Positions 1-5,977 of a DNA stretch of 10,490 nucleotides are shown in pieces. Within the stretch, counting starts at the first letter, position 1. Each line of letters begins with the position of its first letter. The DNA is from an uncultured Prevotellaceae bacterium (GTDB lineage: Bacteria > Bacteroidota > Bacteroidia > Bacteroidales > Bacteroidaceae). The stretch covers positions 1-10,490 of the forward strand of contig CAMJNN010000038.1 of the NCBI GenBank assembly GCA_946407325.1, given 5' to 3'. A model generated the notes under the pieces. It worked only from the letters and a program-made list of their open reading frames with translations, was not told where the DNA came from and did no database searches. A program made the position numbers and the translations under genes.

Positions 1-691
1 TAGCAGCTTCCAAAGCACGGATGTTACGACCTTCACGACCAATGATACGTCCTTTGATTTCATCAGAGTCTATATGGAATACCGTAACAGAATTTTCTAC
101 AGCTGTTTCAGTGGCCACACGTTGAATGGTTTGTACCACAATACGTTTTGCCTCTTTGTTTGCATTCATCTTAGCATCATCCATGATCTCATTGATGTAA
201 GATTGGGCCTGCATTTTTGCCTCCTCTTTCAGCGACTCAATCATACGTTCTTTAGCCTCTTCAGCCGATAAGCCCGAGATGGCTTCCAGTTTCACGATTT
301 CCTGTTGCTGCAGTTTGTCCAGCTCTTCTTTTTTCTTTTCTATAACCCCCAACTGATTGGTAAGGTTATCGCGAATGGCATCGTTCTCAGCTTTCTTGTG
401 CAGCAAGTCTTCCTGACGCTGATTGAGTACCATTTCACGTTGTTTGAGTTTGTTTTCAACCTGTTGGATTTTCTGGTTGCGTTGAGCCACTTCTTTTTCC
501 AACTCTGCCTTTTTGTTGAGGAATTTCTCCTTTACCTCCAGCAGTTTGTTCTTCTTGATAACCTCTGCTTCGGCATTTGCCTCTTTCAGTATGGTATCAG
601 CCTTCGATTTCAGAAAAGTCTTCTGAATGAAGAACATGATGGTAAGACCTATCAACAAGCCTACCACGCAGAATACTATATTTACTACCAT
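1..691 (-). CDS. rny: Ribonuclease Y, N-terminal part (cut by window edge)
   Basis: RNase Y is a membrane-anchored endoribonuclease that starts mRNA decay. The 230 codons visible here read from an ATG at 689-691 leftward off the window. Residues about 2-22 form one hydrophobic membrane segment. Residues about 25-160 are a long, charged Lys/Glu/Gln-rich coiled coil. The last 20 or so residues enter the KH domain, with the family-typical run [20 protein letters not shown] containing the GxxG-type loop GREG. The catalytic HD domain lies outside the window; family members are usually about 510-520 residues, so a little under half is seen. The gene follows zapA on the same strand after a 107-base gap holding a structured element, so it is probably read from the promoter at 1419-1449 and possibly also from the gap. 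Identification is firm from the coiled coil plus KH start. Confidence 0.95.
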   Translation of the reverse strand, partial: MVVNIVFCVVGLLIGLTIMFFIQKTFLKSKADTILKEANAEAEVIKKNKLLEVKEKFLNKKAELEKEVAQRNQKIQQVENKLKQREMVLNQRQEDLLHKKAENDAIRDNLTNQLGVIEKKKEELDKLQQQEIVKLEAISGLSAEEAKERMIESLKEEAKMQAQSYINEIMDDAKMNANKEAKRIVVQTIQRVATETAVENSVTVFHIDSDEIKGRIIGREGRNIRALEAA

Positions 692-707
692 AGTCGTTAA
701 ATTAAAA

Positions 708-771
708 TATATAATAAAAACGCACTGAAAACCAACTTGCTACTTGCGTCTCAAGCGGGTCAACAGTGCGT
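708..771 (-). terminator. Structured element with T-tract between zapA and rny
   Basis: Read on the minus strand, an 8-bp outer stem (ACGCACTG at 771-764 with CAGTGCGT at 727-720) encloses a second stem of nine positions (ACCCGCTTG with CAAGTTGGT, one C-T mismatch and one G-T pair) with a 12-base terminal loop. TTTTTATTATAT follows at once (719-708). This has the shape of an intrinsic terminator but is larger and more branched than the others in the window, and it lies 28 bases before the rny start. It could be an attenuator, a processing site or a small RNA end. The structure was read by eye; its function is inferred. Confidence 0.55.
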
Positions 772-798
772 GTGTGTCCTTAAAAAATCAAATGGCCA

Positions 799-1089
799 TT
801 ATCTGTTGATGCATTCATCAATCAGCTGTGCCAGTTCTTGCATCTTGTCGGCATAAGGGGTTGTCTCATTGCGTCCTTTCTCCTTCAGTCCTTCCAATGA
901 CAGCTGGTAAGCTACCATCTGCAAGATGCGCACCTCAGGTAGTTCAGGATAATGCTCCTTATACGCATTTGTCAAGTTGTCAACCTGTCTGGCAGCTTTG
1001 CGTACCGTCTCTTCATCGCTTCTGCGAATGGTGAGAGGGAAGGGGTTGTTGCCAATGGTCAACTGTATTTTTATCATATCATCGTCCAT
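799..1089 (-). CDS. zapA: Cell division protein ZapA
   Basis: ZapA binds FtsZ in the cytoplasm and promotes bundling of protofilaments at the division ring. The 96-residue product has the ZapA layout: a short N-terminal beta-rich head (residues about 1-25, MIKIQLTIGNNPFPLTIRR) followed by a helical C-terminal part (VRKAARQVDNLTNAYKEHYPE, then a helix ending in LAQLIDECINR). The length fits the family's roughly 100 residues. The ATG at 1087-1089 is preferred over an in-frame TTG nine bases upstream because it gives the usual acidic start MDDD. The gene begins 12 bases after the stop of the coiled-coil gene at 1102-1398 and precedes rny, a gene order I recall from other Bacteroidetes. It has no promoter of its own that I can see. 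Confidence 0.85.
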   Translation of the reverse strand: MDDDMIKIQLTIGNNPFPLTIRRSDEETVRKAARQVDNLTNAYKEHYPELPEVRILQMVAYQLSLEGLKEKGRNETTPYADKMQELAQLIDECINR

Positions 1090-1101
1090 ACATCTCAAGT
1101 G

Positions 1102-1398
1102 TTATGATTGGTTCAACATAGCGATGCATTTATCGACTTCACGCACTATTTTTGACAATCGCTGTTTGGTTTCGCGAACATCGCCACCATCTAAGCTCAT
1201 TGTCATGGCAGACTTCAAGTCCACATATGACTGGTTCAACTTGTCATATTCAGAATGTAACTTCGAAAAAGCTTCTTCTTTATCAAGTAAAAGCTTCTGT
1301 AGTTCGGCATGGTCGCGTCTCAGTTTATCATGCAGATAAATCAGATGGCGAAGACTTGTCTCGAAGTCATTGAGCTGTTTTTTCTCTTCGTCTGTCAT
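1102..1398 (-). CDS. Small coiled-coil protein upstream of zapA (ZapB-like by position)
   Basis: The product is a 98-residue, highly charged soluble protein with no signal peptide or membrane segment. Heptad-like spacing of leucines, with Lys/Glu between, runs through residues about 5-65 (FETSLRHLIYLHDKLRRDH and onward) and again in the last 25 residues, so it should be mostly alpha-helical coiled coil. A short glycine-containing break (SLDGGD) separates the two parts. It is the first gene of the cluster with zapA and rny and has an excellent promoter 21 bases upstream. Position and coiled-coil nature suggest a partner of ZapA at the division ring, comparable in role to ZapB, but no sequence signature proves this. 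The ATG at 1396-1398 gives the whole helix. Confidence 0.75.
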   Translation of the reverse strand: MTDEEKKQLNDFETSLRHLIYLHDKLRRDHAELQKLLLDKEEAFSKLHSEYDKLNQSYVDLKSAMTMSLDGGDVRETKQRLSKIVREVDKCIAMLNQS

Positions 1399-1418
1399 TT
1401 ACTACATCTAATTTGCTA

Positions 1419-1449
1419 CAAAATTACAACTTTCTCTTATTTCTCCAAA
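1419..1449 (-). promoter_or_regulatory. Promoter of the coiled-coil / zapA / rny cluster
   Basis: On the minus strand a -33 TTTG (1449-1446) is followed by 19 bases and then a -7 TAATTTTG (1426-1419), a full match to the Bacteroidetes TTTG/TAnnTTTG consensus. Transcription should start around 1412, leaving a leader of about 13 bases before the ATG at 1398. Confidence 0.8.
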
Positions 1450-1489
1450 TAAAAGTTTAGAAAAAGTGACTAAACCACATCATTTTCTT

Positions 1490-2122
1490 TTATTTGCCGT
1501 TCTCAGTCTGTTCGTTTTTGCTGCGTTTTTCTTTCTTAGCCAGCATGACCACCTTATATACGAACTCGCTCATCCATTGTTCTGAGTATTCCAAGCGTTC
1601 CTTATAAGTGCGAATCTGCATAGCAGTCTTTTGCTCGTCATCTTTCTTGAACACCGGCTTGGTGCAGATGTCGTGGACGGTTTCTTCCACAGCACTTTTG
1701 ATAACGCTGCCAAACATTGAAGGTACACGCAACTTCCACTGCATCAGGTTGGTGATCATCATCATCAGGTCACCAGTGAAGCCTTGGTACATAAACATAT
1801 ACGACTGCACCTGATTCTGATTGCGTACATGTTTCTTGATAGAGCTGTCGATTTCCTTGAAGAAATTCTCGCTCAGACCGTAGTCCTGAATCAACATCTT
1901 CTTAGATGCCGTTTTCTCACCTTGTCCCAACTTGCCACCAGTGGTGGGGATTTTGAATAATCGCTTGAAGTTGGCTACATCCGGAATAGCACGTATATTC
2001 GTAATGCCCAGATTTACTGCCAGTACCGACTGGAAATATACACGCACCAATGACATAAAATCTTCAGCACCTTGTGCTGAAGCATTATTTTTCTTACCGA
2101 AAAGTTTAGAAAATATACTCAT
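1490..2122 (-). CDS. Conserved-looking hypothetical protein, 210 residues
   Basis: I do not recognise a named family. The product is a cytoplasmic-looking protein without signal peptide. It starts MSIFSKLFGKKN, has an alpha-helical middle containing a Met-rich hydrophobic patch (residues about 108-127, MFMYQGFTGDLMMMITNLMQ), and ends in a strongly basic and polar tail (KKEKRSKNEQTENGK). The hydrophobic patch is short and flanked by polar residues, so a membrane segment is unlikely. The gene stands alone, divergent from the phosphodiesterase lipoprotein gene, with 91 bases to the next minus-strand gene, which has its own promoter. The uninterrupted reading frame, normal composition and a promoter at 2151-2158 support a real gene. 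Confidence 0.75.
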   Translation of the reverse strand: MSIFSKLFGKKNNASAQGAEDFMSLVRVYFQSVLAVNLGITNIRAIPDVANFKRLFKIPTTGGKLGQGEKTASKKMLIQDYGLSENFFKEIDSSIKKHVRNQNQVQSYMFMYQGFTGDLMMMITNLMQWKLRVPSMFGSVIKSAVEETVHDICTKPVFKKDDEQKTAMQIRTYKERLEYSEQWMSEFVYKVVMLAKKEKRSKNEQTENGK

Positions 2123-2150
2123 TGTGTAAATTTGTTACTGTTTAGCGATG

Positions 2151-2158
2151 CAAAAATA
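2151..2158 (-). promoter_or_regulatory. -7 element for the hypothetical gene at 1490-2122
   Basis: The minus strand reads TATTTTTG here, matching TAnnTTTG, 28 bases before the ATG. No clear TTTG lies about 20 bases upstream, so the -33 part is weak. The region overlaps the promoter of the divergent gene. Confidence 0.5.
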
Positions 2159-2167
2159 AGAATAATA

Positions 2168-2199
2168 TTTGTCTTTATGGCATCTTTCCCTTATTTTTG
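2168..2199 (+). promoter_or_regulatory. Promoter of the phosphodiesterase lipoprotein gene
   Basis: TTTG (2168-2171), 20 bases, then TATTTTTG (2192-2199) matches the Bacteroidetes consensus completely. The start of transcription would be near 2206, about 22 bases before the ATG at 2228. Confidence 0.8.
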
Positions 2200-2227
2200 T
2201 GGATAAATAACTTCAAAACCTGATACA

Positions 2228-3145
2228 ATGAAAAAGTTTTTCTTTCTTTCCTGTCTGGCAGTTCTTGCATGGGTAGGCAATTCGTGTAGTGGTGAGCAAC
2301 AGCAGTTACAACCTAAGGCTAAGCATGTAGTGATGGTGGGCGTCGATGGATGGGCAGCTCATGATCTTGAGTCTGCTCAGGACATCCCTAATATCCGTGC
2401 TTTGATGGCCAATGGCAGCTATACGTTGCATAAGCGTTCTGTATTACCCTCAGCATCAGCCATTAACTGGGCTTCTATTTTCATGGGAGTACCTACTGAG
2501 GTGCACGGATATACGAAATGGAACTCCAAGGTTCCCGATATTCCAGCTTCTTATGTAAACAATCACAACATTTTCCCTACCATTTATTCAATCATACGTG
2601 AGCAGCAGCCAGAGGCAGAGACAGGATGTACCTTCGACTGGGATGGGGTAAAGTATGTAATTGATACCCTGGCTATCAGCCATTGGGAGTATATCCCTGA
2701 TAGCTACGTTGATATTAATAAGAATTGTACGATAGCCGAGAATTATATCAAACAGTATAAGCCCTTTTTCTATACAGCCTATTTCGGTACGTTGGATGAG
2801 AGTGGTCATGATCATGGCTGGTACACTCCCGAGTATTATGCGACATTATCGGAAGTTGATATGGCTGTGGGACGCATCATTCAGGCGTTGAAAGATGCAG
2901 GTATCTATGATGATACCATTATTATTGTAACGTCCGATCACGGAGGTATCAACAAGGGGCATGGAGGCATGACATTGGAAGAATTAGAGACTCCGTTCAT
3001 CATTAGTGGCAAGGGAGTGAAGAAAGGTTATGAGTTTGCAGATGCCATGATGCAGTATGATACACCAGCTACCATTGCCTATATCCTTGGCATTCAGCCT
3101 CCACAACCTTGGGTAGGCAGACCTGTCATGAGTATCTTTGAGTGA
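2228..3145 (+). CDS. Phosphodiesterase / nucleotide pyrophosphatase-type alkaline phosphatase superfamily lipoprotein
   Basis: The 305-residue product belongs to the metal-dependent alkaline phosphatase superfamily, type I phosphodiesterase/nucleotide pyrophosphatase branch, whose members hydrolyse phosphate mono- or diesters with two zinc ions. A lipoprotein signal runs to Cys20 (lipobox GNSC), so it should be anchored in an envelope membrane facing the periplasm or surface. Visible metal-site motifs in order are VGVDGW (Asp40), GTLDESGHDHG (Asp190, His194), TSDHGG (Asp237, His238) and KGHGG (His245). The nucleophile would be a Ser in LPSASAINW (Ser75 or Ser77; by alignment to the usual P-T-x-T pattern Ser77 is likelier), where many relatives have Thr. 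The length fits single-domain members. It is monocistronic with its own promoter, and the substrate cannot be read from the context. Confidence 0.88.
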   Translation: MKKFFFLSCLAVLAWVGNSCSGEQQQLQPKAKHVVMVGVDGWAAHDLESAQDIPNIRALMANGSYTLHKRSVLPSASAINWASIFMGVPTEVHGYTKWNSKVPDIPASYVNNHNIFPTIYSIIREQQPEAETGCTFDWDGVKYVIDTLAISHWEYIPDSYVDINKNCTIAENYIKQYKPFFYTAYFGTLDESGHDHGWYTPEYYATLSEVDMAVGRIIQALKDAGIYDDTIIIVTSDHGGINKGHGGMTLEELETPFIISGKGVKKGYEFADAMMQYDTPATIAYILGIQPPQPWVGRPVMSIFE

Positions 3146-3157
3146 TTAAAAAAAATA

Positions 3158-3174
3158 CCACATAAACTATGTGG
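3158..3174 (+). terminator. Short hairpin after the phosphodiesterase gene
   Basis: CCACATA (3158-3164), a 3-base loop and TATGTGG (3168-3174) form a 7-bp stem 12 bases after the stop codon. The downstream run CTATTT is weak as a T-tract; on the opposite strand the hairpin is followed by a better run of T. It may be a weak terminator. Confidence 0.4.
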
Positions 3175-3192
3175 CTATTTCGAAATATTGTG

Positions 3193-3200
3193 TAATTTTG
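3193..3200 (+). promoter_or_regulatory. -7 element for the MaoC-like gene
   Basis: TAATTTTG matches TAnnTTTG, 55 bases before the ATG at 3256. No clean TTTG is present about 20 bases upstream, so the -33 part is degenerate. Confidence 0.5.
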
Positions 3201-3255
3201 CAGCCAAAATGTTTCACAAAAACGTTTGCTTTGTGCAGAATTAAGTAATAATAAC

Positions 3256-3726
3256 ATGAGTACAAAAGTAGTAGTGAATAACTTAGCCGAGTTTCAGGCT
3301 TTAGAGGGTCATCGCATCGGTGAGTCTGATTATTTAGAAATGACACAAGAACGTATCAATATGTTTGCTGATGCCACACTCGACCATCAGTGGATACATG
3401 TTGATCCAGAACGTGCCAAGGTTGAAAGTCCTTATAAGACCACTATTGTACATGGCTATTTCACCTTATCGGTATTACCCTATTTGTGGGGACAGATCAT
3501 AGAGGTAAACAACCTCAAGATGATGGTCAACTATGGCATGGATAAGATGAAGTTTGGCCAACCTGTACTATCTGGTCAGCGCATCCGTCTGGTGGCAGAC
3601 ATGAAGTCGGTACTTAACCTTCGAGGTATTGCTAAGGCTGAGATCAATTTCTATATTGAGATTGAAGGAGAAAAGAAGCATGCCCTTGAAGGCATAGCAA
3701 CCTTCCTTTACTATTTTAATAATTAA
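3256..3726 (+). CDS. MaoC-like (R)-specific hydratase / dehydratase family protein
   Basis: The product (156 residues) has the hot-dog fold signature of MaoC dehydratases, which hydrate or dehydrate enoyl-CoA-type thioesters. The hydratase motif is clear: FADATLDHQWIHVDPERA with the catalytic pair Asp43 and His48, followed by the conserved turn VHGYFTLSVL (His66, Gly67). Length fits single-domain members (about 150 residues). An in-frame TTG at 3226 would add ten residues, but the ATG at 3256 gives the normal N-terminus MSTKVVVNN and is preferred. The gene follows the phosphodiesterase after 110 bases with its own -7 box and ends 16 bases before the convergent minus-strand gene. No fatty-acid or polyhydroxyalkanoate genes lie next to it, so its substrate is open. 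Confidence 0.88.
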   Translation: MSTKVVVNNLAEFQALEGHRIGESDYLEMTQERINMFADATLDHQWIHVDPERAKVESPYKTTIVHGYFTLSVLPYLWGQIIEVNNLKMMVNYGMDKMKFGQPVLSGQRIRLVADMKSVLNLRGIAKAEINFYIEIEGEKKHALEGIATFLYYFNN

Positions 3727-3742
3727 AACTGCGAGGTTAGGG

Positions 3743-4573
3743 TCATAGGATGTCCTTTTCGCCTAACATGTAGTTTAATATCGGTCTGCATTTCTGTTCA
3801 CAGGCAGGATAGAAATGACCATGAATGCGTTCCTCGTTTTTGGGTGAGTTGCCCCACCAGAATTCAGCCATCGCTATAGGTTGTAGTTTATTGAGGAAAG
3901 CATATTGTAATAGTTTCGGAGCAGCACATTCCCCGGCACCGCCTGGTGGCATGTGCTGCTTTTGTTGTCCCTGAAAGATTTCAATCAGGTTCTTACGTTC
4001 GCCTCGGCTGTTCAGCATTACAAACTGCTCGAATAGCCAGTTCTGCAAAGTCTCCGATCGTCTCTTCCGTTCTTTTTTAAGCTCGAGGATTTCCTCAGAT
4101 GAGGAGGACGTGTTTTCTGCTTCTAATTCTTTGATGTGGGCATTGATGAGGCTTATGGCTCTCTCTTCGGTTTTGAAATGGCCATTGGGATTCAGCATGT
4201 CATACACTGCAGGAACAAAGTAGGGGAGGCTATTCTGCTTGTTCAGCAAACCAGAAAAGGCAGCCAGAAAGCCCAATTGTCCCATTGCGTTTTTCACCAC
4301 TAACACACCAAACATCTTGCCCTGCTGCAGTTCGTCGTGCCATTCTGGGTGAGTATTGATATAACACATCACCTCATCCGCCGCTAATTTGCAGAGCGGA
4401 TGAGGTGTGTAATTAAATGGGTCAGTAAATTCCGTTGGCAGTTCAATCCCTTCAGTGCTTTCGCTGAATCGGTGCAATCGACTTACCTGTTTTTTGCCCA
4501 ACTTAAGAGCCTGCAGGGCATTACGCTTTGCCTCGTATTCAGCATAGTGCTTCTCTAAGAAATTGTCGGCCAT
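3743..4573 (-). CDS. Stand-alone N-terminal domain of the Bacteroidetes RluA-type pseudouridine synthase family
   Basis: The 276-residue protein resembles the N-terminal half of large (about 550-residue) RluA-family proteins of Bacteroidetes as I remember them. Shared stretches are DPFNYTPHPLCKLAADEV (51-68), GKMFGVLVV and GFLAAFSG, the coiled-coil spacer (about 140-185), PPGGAGECAAPKLLQYAFL (209-227), AMAEFWWGNSP and HGHFYPACEQKCRPIL (251-266). The catalytic pseudouridine synthase domain that would follow is absent: the frame closes with TGA at 3743-3745, and beyond it lies only the antisense of the MaoC gene. Cys216, Cys258 and Cys262 plus nearby His could form a metal site; this is inference. 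It starts 9 bases after the stop of the M48 protease gene, so the two are probably co-transcribed. It could be an intact split form or the remnant of a deletion. Domain assignment is from memory and not searched. Confidence 0.7.
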   Translation of the reverse strand: MADNFLEKHYAEYEAKRNALQALKLGKKQVSRLHRFSESTEGIELPTEFTDPFNYTPHPLCKLAADEVMCYINTHPEWHDELQQGKMFGVLVVKNAMGQLGFLAAFSGLLNKQNSLPYFVPAVYDMLNPNGHFKTEERAISLINAHIKELEAENTSSSSEEILELKKERKRRSETLQNWLFEQFVMLNSRGERKNLIEIFQGQQKQHMPPGGAGECAAPKLLQYAFLNKLQPIAMAEFWWGNSPKNEERIHGHFYPACEQKCRPILNYMLGEKDIL

Positions 4574-4582
4574 GAACGCATC

Positions 4583-5398
4583 CTATTTCTTCGTAGTAGT
4601 AGAGGTCTGCCCATACTGTTTCTTGATTTCTGGCAGGTTCTTCTGGATGTCGCTGATACGAGTCTGGTCGCTTGGGTGCGTACTCATGAACTCAGGTACC
4701 GATGACTGTCCGCCGCCTGACATCTTCTGCCAGAAGCCTACAGCCACATCAGGATTATAGCCAGCAATGGTCATTAGTATCAAGCCCATATAGTCAGCCT
4801 CCGACTCATGCTTGCGAGAAAATGGCAGCATCATACCATATTGTGCGCCGATGCCATATACATTGCTGGCCAAGCTCCTTACAGCCGCACTTTTGTTTGA
4901 CAAAGCACCACTTACCACTTGAGCTCCATACTGTGCCAATAGCTGTTGACTCATACGTTCGTTGCTGTGCTTAGCTACAGCATGCGCAACCTCATGTCCC
5001 AGTACCACAGCCAGTTCGTCATCAGAAGAAATGATCTTCATCAATCCTTCATAAACAACAATCTTACCGCCAGGCATGCAAAAAGCATTCAACTGGTCGT
5101 CTTGTACCAAATTAAATTCCCATGAGAAATTCTTTACCTCATCAGACAAGCCGTTGGCATTCAGGTAGTTTTCTGTTGCCTGCGCAATCTTCTTTCCTAC
5201 GCGGGTCACCATCGCACTTTGGGTAGTGTTGGCGCTCTTCTTGGCACCTTGCATATAAGAGTTGTATTCTGTCAGACTGGAAGAAAGAATCTCTTGATCT
5301 GACACTAGGTTCAGCTGTTTGCGTCCTGTAATAGGTACCGAGCCACAGCTTGAAAACAGCAATGCTGCCGTCATGAATGCGAAAATTAGTCTTTTCAT
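4583..5398 (-). CDS. M48 family zinc metalloprotease lipoprotein
   Basis: A 271-residue envelope peptidase of the M48 family (Ste24/HtpX-related, like the LoiP/YcaL/BepA type), expected to act on misfolded envelope proteins. The lipoprotein signal is MKRLIFAFMTAALLFSSC with Cys18 as the lipid anchor, followed by the group-typical VPITGRKQLNLVSDQEI. The active site HEVAH gives His135, Glu136 and His139, and the third zinc ligand is Glu200 in ESEAD. The conserved HPSDQTRI (241-248) closes the catalytic domain. There is no TPR extension of the BepA kind; the protein ends in a Thr/Lys-rich tail. It has its own promoter at 5428-5459 and lies 9 bases before the downstream RluA-N-like gene, suggesting a two-gene operon. 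Confidence 0.93.
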   Translation of the reverse strand: MKRLIFAFMTAALLFSSCGSVPITGRKQLNLVSDQEILSSSLTEYNSYMQGAKKSANTTQSAMVTRVGKKIAQATENYLNANGLSDEVKNFSWEFNLVQDDQLNAFCMPGGKIVVYEGLMKIISSDDELAVVLGHEVAHAVAKHSNERMSQQLLAQYGAQVVSGALSNKSAAVRSLASNVYGIGAQYGMMLPFSRKHESEADYMGLILMTIAGYNPDVAVGFWQKMSGGGQSSVPEFMSTHPSDQTRISDIQKNLPEIKKQYGQTSTTTKK

Positions 5399-5427
5399 AA
5401 TCTTCAGTTCTTAAAGTTTTGATGATA

Positions 5428-5459
5428 CAAATGTAAACTAAATAGAAGATATTGCCAAA
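5428..5459 (-). promoter_or_regulatory. Promoter of the M48 protease gene
   Basis: On the minus strand TTTG (5459-5456), 20 bases, then TACATTTG (5435-5428) matches the Bacteroidetes consensus in full. It lies directly downstream of the rpmE2 terminator, so the two units are insulated. The leader would be about 24 bases. Confidence 0.8.
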
Positions 5460-5460
5460 T

Positions 5461-5504
5461 AATACACAAAAAAAGGAACCCTCTTGCAAAAAAGAGGGTT
5501 CCTT
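5461..5504 (-). terminator. Intrinsic terminator of rpmE2
   Basis: A perfect 13-bp stem (AAGGAACCCTCTT at 5504-5492 with its complement at 5485-5473, 6-base loop) is followed on the minus strand by a run of seven T ending in GTGT. It begins 22 bases after the rpmE2 stop. There is no T-tract on the plus side, so it works for the minus strand. Confidence 0.9.
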
Positions 5505-5526
5505 GATACTTTCACAAAGAAGTTTT

Positions 5527-5778
5527 TTACTTCTTCACATGACCGTAGCGGCTCATGAAGCGGTCCACACGACCAGCTGTGTCCACCAACTTGCTCTTAC
5601 CAGTGTAGAATGGATGAGAGGTGCTAGAGATCTCGAGCTTTACTAATGGATAAGTCTCACCTTCGAACTCAACAGTTTCAGTGGTCTTGCATGTAGAACG
5701 GCTCAGGAACATGTCACCGTTTGACATATCCTTGAATACTACAGGACGGTAATTTGTAGGATGAATACCTTCTTTCAT
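5527..5778 (-). CDS. rpmE2: 50S ribosomal protein L31, type B
   Basis: The 83-residue product is the large-subunit ribosomal protein L31 of the zinc-free type B form. It begins [17 protein letters not shown] and contains [18 protein letters not shown], with the typical [24 protein letters not shown] toward the end. The CxxC zinc motif of type A L31 is missing (only Cys30 is present), as usual for type B. The upstream frame stays open for 37 more codons, but the ATG at 5776-5778 is clearly the start by family length and by the promoter lying inside that extension. It is transcribed alone, divergent from fba, with a strong promoter and a strong terminator. Confidence 0.96.
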   Translation of the reverse strand: MKEGIHPTNYRPVVFKDMSNGDMFLSRSTCKTTETVEFEGETYPLVKLEISSTSHPFYTGKSKLVDTAGRVDRFMSRYGHVKK

Positions 5779-5847
5779 TGTTGTTATCTTTTTAAATTTT
5801 AAATCAAAATATGTAATTGTAAAGTGTAATGGTCTTGTTAGCGACCG

Positions 5848-5876
5848 CAAAGGTAATACTTTTCTCTGAAACCAAA
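5848..5876 (-). promoter_or_regulatory. Promoter of rpmE2
   Basis: Minus-strand TTTG (5876-5873) within a T-run, 17 bases, then TACCTTTG (5855-5848), which continues into GCGGTCGC. The -7 box is a full match. The predicted leader of about 60 bases is longer than for the other genes here and could carry control signals, but I see no clear structure in it. Confidence 0.75.
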
Positions 5877-5928
5877 AAAGATTTTGCAAAAATAGTGCAA
5901 CTTTTTTTATTTTTTGAAATAGAATGTG

Positions 5929-5936
5929 TATTTTTG
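5929..5936 (+). promoter_or_regulatory. -7 element for fba
   Basis: TATTTTTG matches TAnnTTTG, 41 bases before the fba ATG. At the -33 position there is only a T-run (5902-5908) without the G, so recognition may rely on the A/T-rich context. Confidence 0.6.
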
Positions 5937-5977
5937 CGGTTGAAAGAATAGATTAGTAACTTAATATAGTAAACAAA

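Noticed and set aside
692..798. 6S RNA (ssrS), which follows zapA in many proteobacteria
   Set aside because: The gap is only 107 bases, shorter than a typical 6S RNA, and the structure has no large central bubble; it looks more like a terminator or attenuator.
3226..3255. Earlier TTG start for the MaoC-like protein
   Set aside because: The ATG at 3256 gives the family-typical length and does not need a rare start codon.
5142..5489. Minus-strand frame of 115 codons overlapping the M48 protease start and the rpmE2 terminator
   Set aside because: It reads through the terminator and the M48 promoter in a different frame from the protease, which has a clear lipobox at its own start.
5779..5889. 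N-terminal extension of L31 by 37 residues
   Set aside because: The extension contains the rpmE2 promoter, and type B L31 begins at MKEGIHP in the family.
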